Origin: an uncultured Paraglaciecola sp.
Lineage (GTDB): Bacteria; Pseudomonadota; Gammaproteobacteria; Enterobacterales; Alteromonadaceae
DNA: 64,000 nt
Direction: 5' to 3'
NCBI RefSeq assembly: GCF_937123705.1
Contig: NZ_CAKZKO010000037.1
Span: forward strand, 124,001 to 188,000
A model generated the notes under the pieces. It saw nothing but the letters and a program-made list of their open reading frames with translations, was not told the origin of the DNA and searched no databases. The first letter of the stretch is position 1. Each line of letters opens with the position of its first letter. A program made the position numbers and the translations under genes. Shown here piece by piece: positions 34,311-43,057 of the stretch.

Positions 34311-36284
34311 TTAATCTCCTTCTAATAAAAAACGTTCGGCTCGCTCCACTTTGCGAGGTTTTGCGGCAATCACTATGACATCACCTACTTCTAACAACAT
34401 ATTCTGATCTGGCTCCTCTAGCTCATGGTTGTTTCTTCTTAGCCCTTTAATTTTAATTTTCCATTGCTGTAAATTAAGTTGTTGCAATGATTTACCTACT
34501 GCGAAGGCATCTTGAGTCAATACAACCGCATGCATAAACTCTAATTTGTCTTGTTTGGCATAATCGAGCTCTGTGGTTTCACCCGGGAAAAAGCCGTGCA
34601 TATTAGCATAATCCCCTTTGCGCTCCATTCGCACTCGTTTAAGTATGCGCGACATAGGCACACCCGACATCTGTAACACTTGTGTCACTAACATCAAACT
34701 TCCTTCGAGAATTTCTGGCACAACTTGCGAGGCACCTGCGGTTAGCAATTCTTGCGTACGATGATCTTTTCTGGTTCGAACTACTACTGGCAGGTTGGGA
34801 TATAGGCTCTTAATTAAATGGATGACTCTCATTGCGTTTTCGTGTTGATCAAAAGTAATCAACACCATTTTAGCTCGCTCAATTCCTACCGAGCGCCAGA
34901 TATCTTTTTGTTTCACGTCACCAAAATACACGGGTTCGCCGGCACTTTGACTTTCTTGCACTCTCACTGGATCGGCGTCTATCACCAAATAAGGGATAGC
35001 CTCAATTTTTAATAGTCGGCTAACTGACTGCCCCACTCGTCCAAAACCAAAAATTAATACGTGATCGCTAAGTTGTTGATCTTTTTTGGAAAGTTGTTCA
35101 AGGCCAATAACGTCGGGCGGGGTATCAGGACTGATAGACTTTGCAATGACTGGACTATGATCCACCAACCAAGGTGTAATAGCCATACTCAACACACCTA
35201 TAGTAAGTATCAAAGAGCCTTGCTCTGAACTTAATAGCGCCTGATCTACCGCCAATGCTGCCAGCACAAAGCTGAACTCTCCCATTTGACACAGCTTAAG
35301 GCCTGCAGCCCAAGCATCTTGCTTACCTAACTTGAATATTTCCGCAGAAACTCGAATAAGCACAACCTTAAGTACCACTATGACAACTAAACCTAAGAAT
35401 GCCCAATGAATTTGGCTAGGTAAATTATGCAGTTCAAGGCGCATTCCTATGGTGATAAAAAACAGACCCATCAAGATATCTCTAAAGGGTCTAATATCGG
35501 CCTCGAGTTGATGTTTATATTGACTCTCACCTAACATCATACCCGCTAAAAAAGCGCCCAAGGCCATAGATAAACCAAAAGAAAACGCTAAACCAGCAGC
35601 CATTAGAGTCACCATTATGGTGGTCAACACAAAGAGTTCATCGGTGCGGGTACGAGCAACTTCACTAAACACTTTAGGCAATACCCATTTTCCAATGGAT
35701 AACAAAATGCCCACCACAAACACCCCTTTAACAAAAGCCAATAAAATAGCAATGCCTAAACTTTGCTCAGAATCAGCAGCAAGCAAGGGCACCAAAATTA
35801 GCAAAGGCACCACGGCAAGATCTTGTAGTAATAAAATACTTACGGCAATTTGTGCTCGAGGAGTATTTAAAATTCCCAAATCACTGGTTTGTTTAATCAC
35901 GATGGCGGTGGAAGACAGCGCAATAAGGCCACCTATCACAAAGGCCGCTTTGCCATCAAACCCCAGTAATAAGGCAAGGCCCATAAAAACTAATGTAGTA
36001 AGAAGCATTTGTGCCAATCCCACACCAAATACTAAGTGGCGCATGGCTAACATTTTGGGAAGGGAAAACTCTAATCCCAAAGAAAACAGCAAAAAGACTA
36101 TGCCGAGCTCGGCAAAATTTTGCATATCTTCCGGATGTTCAAACAGTGCGAGTAAATCTGGGCCGGCCAAAATACCACAGAATAGGTAGGCCAAAATAGG
36201 CGGTAAATTTATGCGTTTAAATAGCCATACCGTCATCACAGCTACGGCCATTAATATTACTATATTGCCTAAATTGCCATGCAT
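34311..36284 (-). CDS. Kef-type monovalent cation:proton antiporter (CPA2) with TrkA domains
   Basis: 657 residues. About twelve membrane helices (FLLFSLGLEFSLPKMLAMRH; GLIALSSTAIVIKQTSDLG; ILLLQDLAVVPLLILVP) are followed by a TrkA-N nucleotide-binding domain around residue 415 (HVLIFGFGRVGQSVSRLLK, then VYFGDVKQ) and a TrkA-C domain to the C-terminus (LLEVGDVIVIAAKP). This is the KefB/KefC/YbaL layout: potassium or sodium efflux against protons, gated by NAD(H) or glutathione-type ligands. Unlike the broken antiporter at 26490-27728, this one is intact and has its regulatory domains. Coupled by a three-base gap to the carboxylase fusion. Confidence 0.87.
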   Translation of the reverse strand: MHGNLGNIVILMAVAVMTVWLFKRINLPPILAYLFCGILAGPDLLALFEHPEDMQNFAELGIVFLLFSLGLEFSLPKMLAMRHLVFGVGLAQMLLTTLVFMGLALLLGFDGKAAFVIGGLIALSSTAIVIKQTSDLGILNTPRAQIAVSILLLQDLAVVPLLILVPLLAADSEQSLGIAILLAFVKGVFVVGILLSIGKWVLPKVFSEVARTRTDELFVLTTIMVTLMAAGLAFSFGLSMALGAFLAGMMLGESQYKHQLEADIRPFRDILMGLFFITIGMRLELHNLPSQIHWAFLGLVVIVVLKVVLIRVSAEIFKLGKQDAWAAGLKLCQMGEFSFVLAALAVDQALLSSEQGSLILTIGVLSMAITPWLVDHSPVIAKSISPDTPPDVIGLEQLSKKDQQLSDHVLIFGFGRVGQSVSRLLKIEAIPYLVIDADPVRVQESQSAGEPVYFGDVKQKDIWRSVGIERAKMVLITFDQHENAMRVIHLIKSLYPNLPVVVRTRKDHRTQELLTAGASQVVPEILEGSLMLVTQVLQMSGVPMSRILKRVRMERKGDYANMHGFFPGETTELDYAKQDKLEFMHAVVLTQDAFAVGKSLQQLNLQQWKIKIKGLRRNNHELEEPDQNMLLEVGDVIVIAAKPRKVERAERFLLEGD

Positions 36285-36393
36285 AAGCTGCTACTTTCCT
36301 ATGTTTAATATCTGTTAGGCACAATATTTGCTTTGAACTAACAATGAATCGTTTTTGTATCGCAATTAGCCAATTTTTTGGCAGGAGAGCCCG

Positions 36394-37320
36394 TTGGAAC
36401 AACTTAACCAGTTATACGACGCAAACGTCGCTGAGTCTTTCTTTAGTATTGAAGAGACCAGCCAAGATATTGGACATGGGATCAAACTTGGGCATAAGCA
36501 AATTATGACACACAGCGAACTGCATAAATTCATTTTAAAATTGCTTACAACCATAGACCTGCCAAAACTGGCTAAACTGTATTTTCAACAATTACAAAGC
36601 AGCCTACCGTTGTCTGAACTAAAAATCCAGTTTGAAGATAACTGTATTACAGAAGGCAAAGGGGTAGAAAATGCTCACATGAAATCCCTAAACTGTGAAC
36701 ACTTTGATAGCTCAGTAGCTGTTGTTGATTATGCATTTACCCACCCTTTATCTTTAACAGATTGGCAAATTTTGCAACAAATGCATGTTAATTTTTGCTA
36801 CCCCTTAAAGAATGCGCTAGAGCATCACAAAATTAAACAATGCGCCATGAAAGACGTGTTAACGTCTTTAGGAAACAGAGCCAGCTACAATGAAACCATG
36901 GGTCGTTTGGAAAGCCAATCACAAAGACATTATCAGCCTTTTGGTTTATTGGTGCTAGACATGGATAACTTTAAACAGGTGAACGATACACACGGTCATC
37001 TTGAAGGCGATGAAGTATTAGTGGCTTGTGGGCAAACTATCATACAAAGCTTGCGGGAATCGGACTTTTCTTTCAGGTTGGGGGGTGATGAATTCTGTTG
37101 TCTGTTACCTGAAGCAGATGAACAAACCAGCAACTTAATTGCAGAGCGCATCCGCGGCGCAATACAATCAAATTTGCTGCTGCAAAGCCACAATATATCT
37201 TGCAGTATAGGTAGCGCTACCTTTCAAAAACAAGACTCACAAATAGGTATTTTTTCGCGAGCGGATCAAGCCCTATACGCAGCCAAAGAAGCGGGAAAAA
37301 ACTGTATTAGAGCCGCTTAG
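36394..37320 (+). CDS. GGDEF diguanylate cyclase
   Basis: 308 residues. The start is TTG at 36394 with AGGAG seven bases upstream. Residues 1-145 form an unrecognised N-terminal region without membrane segments, possibly a GAF-like sensor (LLTTIDLPKLAKLYFQQLQ). From about residue 150 a GGDEF domain follows: DVLTSLGNRASYNE, DMDNFKQVNDTHGH and the active-site RLGGDEF intact. An inhibitory site RxxD (RESD) stands five residues before it, so product feedback by cyclic-di-GMP is expected. There is no EAL domain. A cytoplasmic cyclic-di-GMP synthase is a firm call, its signal unknown. Divergent from the Kef-type antiporter, with a 109-base gap. Confidence 0.88.
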   Translation: MEQLNQLYDANVAESFFSIEETSQDIGHGIKLGHKQIMTHSELHKFILKLLTTIDLPKLAKLYFQQLQSSLPLSELKIQFEDNCITEGKGVENAHMKSLNCEHFDSSVAVVDYAFTHPLSLTDWQILQQMHVNFCYPLKNALEHHKIKQCAMKDVLTSLGNRASYNETMGRLESQSQRHYQPFGLLVLDMDNFKQVNDTHGHLEGDEVLVACGQTIIQSLRESDFSFRLGGDEFCCLLPEADEQTSNLIAERIRGAIQSNLLLQSHNISCSIGSATFQKQDSQIGIFSRADQALYAAKEAGKNCIRAA

Positions 37321-37344
37321 GCAAAAACCGGCAGCGGCCTATTA

Positions 37345-37398
37345 ACGGCAAAATATTGCCGTATAAACCATAAAGCCATGCTACTCAGCACGGCTTTA
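37345..37398. terminator. Two hairpins between convergent GGDEF and ABC genes
   Basis: ACGGCAA-AATA-TTGCCGT (37345-37362) is a perfect seven-pair hairpin. TAAAGCC and GGCTTTA (37371-37377 and 37392-37398) form a second with a 14-base loop. They probably stop transcription from both sides, though T-tracts are weak. Confidence 0.45.
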
Positions 37399-37418
37399 GA
37401 TTTACATAAACGACAATT

Positions 37419-38612
37419 TTATCTAAATAATACTTTCTCTTGATTAAACCAATACACACAAAAAGCAAACAAGGCGCCAGCGATGATCGCCGTTGAGCCA
37501 AAGATGGCAAATAATTGATAGTAGTCCATAGTCCCTTTTACCAATTCTTTCATTGCTAATGACACATTCGTAATAGGCACCCAAGCCCAACCACCTTTTA
37601 ATTCTACGCCGGGTAAAAGCGCCAACATAATAGGTACAATCGCCAAAATGGTCATGGGTCCCATGTAACTTTGTGCCTCTTTAAAGCTTTTCGCATAGAT
37701 GGAAACACTCAATAATACCGCAGCAAAAATAGCCACCACAGGCACCAACATTAGAAAGATCAGTAAAAAATCAAGCAGCGCAATTTGCGCCATAAAATCA
37801 GCCACAAATTTTATGGCTAAACCTTGGCTGAGTACTAAGCCCCAAATACCCATACTAGCAACAGTAATTAATGCGGTCATGGTACCGGCGAACGCAATAG
37901 TTAAAAATTTTCCCATGACAATTTTGTTTCGTTCAATGGGCGAAATCAATAAAGTTTCCAGTGTGCCACGCTCTTTTTCGCCCGCACCAATATCGGTAGC
38001 AGGCGCCATAGCGCCCGTTAAACAAATGATAAACAACAGATAAGGCAACATGCCCCCTATTTTTTCGCCCCAGTTTTCGCGATCATCTGCGGTATTCACT
38101 TTTTCCAACACTATAGGCTCAATCAAAGCGTTTTGTTCCGCTTCATTCAATCCCAAACGAGTAAATGCACTTTGTTGAAACAACTCAGATTGACTATTAA
38201 CAATTTCATTTACCCGCCTGTAAACGAGGTTCAAACCCGCATCGTTAAAATGTAACTTAATCTTAGCTTGACCATTTTTTAGTACATCACTGGAATAGTT
38301 TTGAGGGATTTCTAAAACAAAATCGACCGTATCGTCACGAATTATCAAGGTGTAATCGGCGTTTTTGTCTATTTCGACAAGATTAAACTTGTCGGGTTGT
38401 TGCAACTCTTTAATAATATCAGGCGCATATTGACCGCCTACCAAAGCATAATTGAGCACTTGAGTTTCAGCTTTATCAATTGCTTGTTTACCCACAAAAC
38501 CCACAATGCCAAAAATCAGCGGAAAAATGAGTAATGGCAAAGCAATCATAAAAAACAATGTTTTACGGTCGCGAAGTAATTCTTTTATCTCTTTTTTAAA
38601 TACTAACCACAT
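37419..38612 (-). CDS. ABC-2 type permease (NatB-like)
   Basis: 397 residues. One N-terminal helix (RKTLFFMIALPLLIFPLIFG), a large extracytoplasmic domain (about residues 40-175), then five or six C-terminal helices, which is the ABC-2 exporter layout. The conserved ERGTLETLLISPI region after the second helix (GEKERGTLETLLISPIERN) is typical of NatB-type sodium exporters and their relatives. Starts with AAGGAG upstream and follows the ATPase gene by 12 bases. Together they form a two-gene export system; Na+ is the family's classic substrate, but peptides or drugs are possible. Confidence 0.85.
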   Translation of the reverse strand: MWLVFKKEIKELLRDRKTLFFMIALPLLIFPLIFGIVGFVGKQAIDKAETQVLNYALVGGQYAPDIIKELQQPDKFNLVEIDKNADYTLIIRDDTVDFVLEIPQNYSSDVLKNGQAKIKLHFNDAGLNLVYRRVNEIVNSQSELFQQSAFTRLGLNEAEQNALIEPIVLEKVNTADDRENWGEKIGGMLPYLLFIICLTGAMAPATDIGAGEKERGTLETLLISPIERNKIVMGKFLTIAFAGTMTALITVASMGIWGLVLSQGLAIKFVADFMAQIALLDFLLIFLMLVPVVAIFAAVLLSVSIYAKSFKEAQSYMGPMTILAIVPIMLALLPGVELKGGWAWVPITNVSLAMKELVKGTMDYYQLFAIFGSTAIIAGALFAFCVYWFNQEKVLFR

Positions 38613-38624
38613 GGTTTAGTCTCC

Positions 38625-39410
38625 TTATTCGCTAGTCGTTGATTGAATGGCAGCCATAAACGACTGATGCAAGGAACCTTCGGCAAGGGCTTTAAAGGTG
38701 GCGATATCACCATCAAACATAGTTCGGCCTTGATCGATAACGGTCACTTTGTCACATAACTCTTGTACTTCATCCAAATGATGGGTAGAAAAAATGACCG
38801 GTGTTCCTTGCTGTTTTAAACCACGAATAAATTCTAAAACCGTTTGGGTGGCCATAATATCTAGGCCTGTAGTAGGTTCGTCCAAAATAACCAATTCGGG
38901 AGAATGCACTACCGCACGTGCAATCGCTGTTTTTTGCTTCATACCTGTAGAGAAATTTTCTGAACGTCTGTCTAAAAAGTTGTGCATATCCAATAAATCA
39001 GCCAACTGGGTGATACGCGCGGCAATCGAAGCTTCACTCATGCCATGCAACTGACCAAAATAATGAATATTTTCACGTCCACTTAATCGTCCGTATAAGC
39101 CAGTTGAGCCTGATAGAAAACCTATCTTGTTGCGTGCAATAACAGGGTTGGCCAACACATTGTCACCACTAATTTCTACGCTGCCGTGGTCGGGTTTTAG
39201 AGCCGTTGATAACATACGTAAAGTAGTAGTTTTACCGGCTCCATTGGGCCCAAGCAAGCCAAGTACCTCGCCTTTTTGGCAAGTGAAAGAGACATCTTGC
39301 ACCGAATGAAAAAAGCGGCCTTTAAGTCGAGGATCTTTCTTTTCTTGTTCACTGAGTTTTTTAGGGTTTTCCACTGCAAATTTTTTCGCCAGTTGCTTTA
39401 TTTCTATCAT
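38625..39410 (-). CDS. ABC transporter ATP-binding protein (NatA-like)
   Basis: 261 residues with all nucleotide-binding motifs in order: Walker A GPNGAGKTT near residue 55, signature FSTGMKQKTAIARA near 152, Walker B LVILDEPTTGLD near 170 and the switch His in FSTHHLDE near 203. The N-terminus has an unusual charged insert before the first strand (KLSEQEKKDPRLKGRFFHSV), seen in NatA-like ATPases of Alteromonadales as far as I recall. The ATPase of the NatAB-type exporter with the permease directly downstream. Confidence 0.88.
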   Translation of the reverse strand: MIEIKQLAKKFAVENPKKLSEQEKKDPRLKGRFFHSVQDVSFTCQKGEVLGLLGPNGAGKTTTLRMLSTALKPDHGSVEISGDNVLANPVIARNKIGFLSGSTGLYGRLSGRENIHYFGQLHGMSEASIAARITQLADLLDMHNFLDRRSENFSTGMKQKTAIARAVVHSPELVILDEPTTGLDIMATQTVLEFIRGLKQQGTPVIFSTHHLDEVQELCDKVTVIDQGRTMFDGDIATFKALAEGSLHQSFMAAIQSTTSE

Positions 39411-39569
39411 TGAGTATTCCTAATTTATAACGGCTAGGAGTCTATAGAGCTTCTAATTAAAAATCTATTGGATGCGCTTAAGAAATAAAATATGTCATAA
39501 TATTCAATTCGTTATGCGCTGCGCTAGGTTAGCTGCACAACACTTTGTAAAATTATTTGGGAGAGTTAC

Positions 39570-40277
39570 GTGTCACAAGTCAGTCATCCTTTTCAAGCTA
39601 TGAAACAGATTTTTATTCGGCCTAACCGAGTGTTTGCCACTATTAAAGATACCCACAATTGGTCTTGGATCCCGTTTATTTGTATTGGGGTATTGGGGGC
39701 GCTTCCTGTTTATATGTATTTTGATTTTGTTGATTTTGCCTGGTATAGCGAGCTAATGGTGCAATCGGTGGCAGGGGATCTAAGTCCAGCCGAACAAAAT
39801 ATCGTGCGCACTAGTCTCTCCAATCAAGAGCAAAGTTTATGGATGACTTTGGTTAGTTCAGTATTTGTGGTGATAATAAGTAACGCTGTATTAGCTCTCT
39901 ATCTAAATGTGGTCACTAAGGCAGATGAAGAATGTGTCCAAGGCTATACCGACTGGTACGGCTTTAGTTGGTGGGTCAGTGTACCAGCTATTATTGGCAG
40001 TCTTGTTGCCATGACTGTGGTGTTATTGGCAACAGATAACCAATTGTCACCTGTTAGTTTATCGCCTACTTCAATGGCGTTTATTTTTGATGTAGATATG
40101 GCATCAACTTGGTCGTCATTTGCCCAGAGTATTCGTTTGGAATCCTTTTGGGTGATGTACTTAGTGGCGGTTGGATTAAGTCAATGGACCCAATTACCTG
40201 CTAGAAAAACCTATATAATTGCTGTTGCACCTTACATTTTAATTTGGCTGGTGTGGGCATTGTTTATCTTACTTTAG
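39570..40277 (+). CDS. YIP1-family membrane protein
   Basis: 235 residues, five hydrophobic helices, with the YIP1 N-terminal motif (FQAMKQIFIRPNRVFATIK) before the first one (WIPFICIGVLGALPVYMYF). The start is GTG at 39570 with GGGAGAG four bases upstream. Family function in bacteria is unknown. The 3' end overlaps the convergent DUF3025 gene by nine bases. Confidence 0.75.
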   Translation: MSQVSHPFQAMKQIFIRPNRVFATIKDTHNWSWIPFICIGVLGALPVYMYFDFVDFAWYSELMVQSVAGDLSPAEQNIVRTSLSNQEQSLWMTLVSSVFVVIISNAVLALYLNVVTKADEECVQGYTDWYGFSWWVSVPAIIGSLVAMTVVLLATDNQLSPVSLSPTSMAFIFDVDMASTWSSFAQSIRLESFWVMYLVAVGLSQWTQLPARKTYIIAVAPYILIWLVWALFILL

Positions 40278-41096
40278 TAAGAGCTTGCTTAACGGCTTAG
40301 GCCTAAAATAGTCGGTATTGGCATAAAACGCGGGATCTTGATTGGCGCTGCACACATTAGGGATCCCCAATAACGGCAAAGGACTCAAGGGCTTATTAAT
40401 AGAAAATAAATCTCTACTCTGAATGGAATCAAACAAAATTTTATCAAGCAAAGTCAGCTGTTCAGCATAAGGCATAGTAGCAAAGTGGCTGTCGACCTCT
40501 AAAGCCAAGAACTTTCCGGTTAATCCAATAAAGGGCTGCAGTAACATTTCTAAATTGGCATGGCCGAACATAAAACAATTAAGCTCATTGCCCCAATACT
40601 GTCTATTTTCAACCAATACCTTATGCCACTGATGTTGCTGTAATCCGGCTATGAGCTTGGCAAACGTATCCTCGCTTCGATAGGTAATTATCACCCCGCA
40701 TTCATCAAAATGGGTCAAGTTATTTCGTCTATGCGTTCTAGGTGATAACCCAAACTGCTGGATGTCTTCCACATGCTGTTGATTTAACAAGCGCTTAGTT
40801 TGTGGAAACTGTAGCCAAATTAGACCATTAAACAAATCATGCCAGCTGTTAGGACGGGTGGGAATAATATTATGTTGCTGAATGACTTGTTCGTAGTACA
40901 ACGCCGATTCAGCAATATCAGATTGGCAGACAAACTCGGGAATGGATGAATTTGCGATGGGTAAGCTATTTTTCAACGCATTTAGCCCCATAGCATTAGG
41001 CCAAGTAGGCATAGTGCTTAACCCGAAATGAAGATCGAGTTGCCCCATTGGCAAGCTAGAAAGTTGCTGAATAAAGTCGTGATTCCAAGCGGTCAC
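40269..41096 (-). CDS. DUF3025 protein
   Basis: 275 residues, GTG start with AAGGGC upstream. The family's core pattern is visible: PNSWHDLFNGLIWLQFPQTK, then the LTHFDECGVIITYRS stretch, then FMFGHANLEMLLQPFIGLTG. No membrane segment or signal peptide, so cytoplasmic. The role of this gammaproteobacterial family is not established. Convergent overlap with the YIP1 gene. Confidence 0.75.
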   Translation of the reverse strand: MTAWNHDFIQQLSSLPMGQLDLHFGLSTMPTWPNAMGLNALKNSLPIANSSIPEFVCQSDIAESALYYEQVIQQHNIIPTRPNSWHDLFNGLIWLQFPQTKRLLNQQHVEDIQQFGLSPRTHRRNNLTHFDECGVIITYRSEDTFAKLIAGLQQHQWHKVLVENRQYWGNELNCFMFGHANLEMLLQPFIGLTGKFLALEVDSHFATMPYAEQLTLLDKILFDSIQSRDLFSINKPLSPLPLLGIPNVCSANQDPAFYANTDYFRPKPLSKLLLK

Positions 41097-41163
41097 AATT
41101 GCCCTTATGATTGATCTAATGTAAAAATAGGATTTTATAATATTTCACTACAAGAGCAACACT

Positions 41164-42813
41164 ATGAAAACTTGCTACAAGCTAATGATGCTTTGCCTGC
41201 CTCTTACCTTAGCCCTTTCTGCCTGTCAGAACCAAACAGTCAAGACAACACAACCAGTTGCTGATAATTTTGAAGAGGTTTATCAAGGTATTAACGCTGC
41301 TGATCTAAAGAGACACATCAAAACCCTAGCATCAGATGAATTTGAAGGTCGCCTACCCACCACAATTGGCGAACAAAAAACCTTGGATTACTTAGTTAAT
41401 GAGTTCAAACAACTCGGCTACCAACCCGGCAATGGCGATAGTTTCCTACAGCCAGTTGAACTAATAGAAATGACCGCCGATGCGGATATGACCATGACCA
41501 TAGGCGATAATCATTTTGCCTACAAAAAAGGCATGATGGCCTCTACTAAAAGAGAACAAACAAAAGTTACACTTAAAGACTCAGAGCTCGTGTTTGTGGG
41601 TTATGGTATCAACGCACCCGAGTACAATTGGAACGATTACCAAGGCTTAGATGTAAAAGGCAAAACCGTGGTGATCTTAGTGAACGATCCTGGATTTGAA
41701 AATCCTCAAGGAGGTAAGTTTCAAGGTAAAACGATGACCTATTACGGGCGCTGGACTTACAAATACGAAGAAGCCAGCCGCCAAGGAGCCAAAGCCGCGT
41801 TAATCGTGCATGAGACCAAGCCCGCCTCTTATGGCTGGTCGGTTGTGGCCAATAGCTGGAGTGGCCCGCAATATGGGCTGGTCAGTAAAAATGGCAATGC
41901 CGATCGTGTGGCAGTGGAAGGCTGGTTAACCCGCGAAGCCGCACAAAAAGTGTTTGCCGATGCAGGTCTCAAGTTTGCAAATGAAAAAGCCAAAGCCATA
42001 GCATCCCCTTACAACAAGGGTTTAGGGTTACGCGCCTCGGTAACCGTTAACAACAGTTTCAAAAAGTCCACTAGTTATAATGTGATTGCTACTTTGCCAG
42101 GCGCTGCAACACCTGACGAGCATATTATCTATACCGCCCACTGGGATCATTTAGGTAAAGATGAAACCAAAGATGGCGACCAAATCTATAACGGTGCCCA
42201 TGATAACGCCACAGGCACAGCGGCGGCGATAGTGATGGCTAAGGCGTATTCACAATTAAGTAACCGCCCTAAACGTTCGACTACTTTTTTAATCGTCACG
42301 GCCGAAGAGCAAGGCTTACTAGGCTCAAAATATTACTCTGAACATCCCATTATTCCACTAGGTAAAACAGTCGCTAATCTCAATATGGATGCCATGAATG
42401 TACTAGGAAAAACCAAAGATGTAGCTGTGGTTGGTATGGGTAAATCAGAACTAGAAACTTATCTTGAAAAAGCAGCCAAGCGTCAAGGTCGTTACTTGGT
42501 GCAAGAAGGTCGTCCTGAAGCAGGGTATTATTACCGTTCTGATCATTTCAGTTTTGCAAAACAAGGAGTGCCCGCTCTCTATGCTGAAGGCGGCGATATA
42601 CCGATTGACGAAGCCACAGCTCAATATCGAAAGCGCACTAATGTAATAATCACAGGTTGTTATCATCAAGTTTGTGATAAATACCGTGAAAACTGGGATT
42701 TATCCGGCATAGTGCAAGATACCCAATTGCTATTTGAAGTGGGCCATGACCTTGTAACTTCTAATGCATGGCCTAAATGGGCACCAAGCAGTGAGTTTCA
42801 ACGCAAAGAGTAA
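41164..42813 (+). CDS. Lipoprotein M28-family aminopeptidase with PA domain
   Basis: 549 residues. Lipobox LALSAC (Cys21) directs it to the outer or inner membrane as a lipoprotein. A protease-associated domain spans about residues 130-275 (ELVFVGYGINAPEYNWNDYQ). The M28 peptidase follows: first zinc His in TAHWDHLG, bridging Asp in GAHDNATGTAA, general-base Glu in TAEEQGLLG, Asp in NMDAMN and the last zinc His in RSDHFSFAKQG. These remove N-terminal residues from peptides outside the cytoplasm. A perfect 12-pair hairpin follows the gene. Confidence 0.9.
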   Translation: MKTCYKLMMLCLPLTLALSACQNQTVKTTQPVADNFEEVYQGINAADLKRHIKTLASDEFEGRLPTTIGEQKTLDYLVNEFKQLGYQPGNGDSFLQPVELIEMTADADMTMTIGDNHFAYKKGMMASTKREQTKVTLKDSELVFVGYGINAPEYNWNDYQGLDVKGKTVVILVNDPGFENPQGGKFQGKTMTYYGRWTYKYEEASRQGAKAALIVHETKPASYGWSVVANSWSGPQYGLVSKNGNADRVAVEGWLTREAAQKVFADAGLKFANEKAKAIASPYNKGLGLRASVTVNNSFKKSTSYNVIATLPGAATPDEHIIYTAHWDHLGKDETKDGDQIYNGAHDNATGTAAAIVMAKAYSQLSNRPKRSTTFLIVTAEEQGLLGSKYYSEHPIIPLGKTVANLNMDAMNVLGKTKDVAVVGMGKSELETYLEKAAKRQGRYLVQEGRPEAGYYYRSDHFSFAKQGVPALYAEGGDIPIDEATAQYRKRTNVIITGCYHQVCDKYRENWDLSGIVQDTQLLFEVGHDLVTSNAWPKWAPSSEFQRKE

Positions 42814-42828
42814 AATAGCTTTCTTTAG

Positions 42829-42857
42829 TACTCCAAGCAGGGTGACTGCTTGGAGTA
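42829..42857. terminator. Perfect 12-pair hairpin after the M28 peptidase gene
   Basis: TACTCCAAGCAG-ggtga-CTGCTTGGAGTA lies 15 bases after the stop. Strong stem, no T-tract on either strand; perhaps a terminator assisted by other factors, or an mRNA-end protector. Confidence 0.5.
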
Positions 42858-43057
42858 AACCCCATAAAACACCCTTTGATCTTACTAATAGCCAACAAGT
42901 GTAAGAAAATAACACTTTCCTCTTGCTTTTTTCGCTCATACTGGCAAATTCAAGGTCGCGATTCAGCCCTTTGTAATATTAATACACTTCGCGAGAACAG
43001 GTTTGGTGATACAAGATCACCAACTCCCCATAACCAGCAATTAAGAGAAACATTTTT

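Noticed and set aside
35617-36189. Plus-strand ORF of 190 residues
   Set aside because: Shadow of the Kef-type antiporter; no ribosome-binding site and no recognisable domain.
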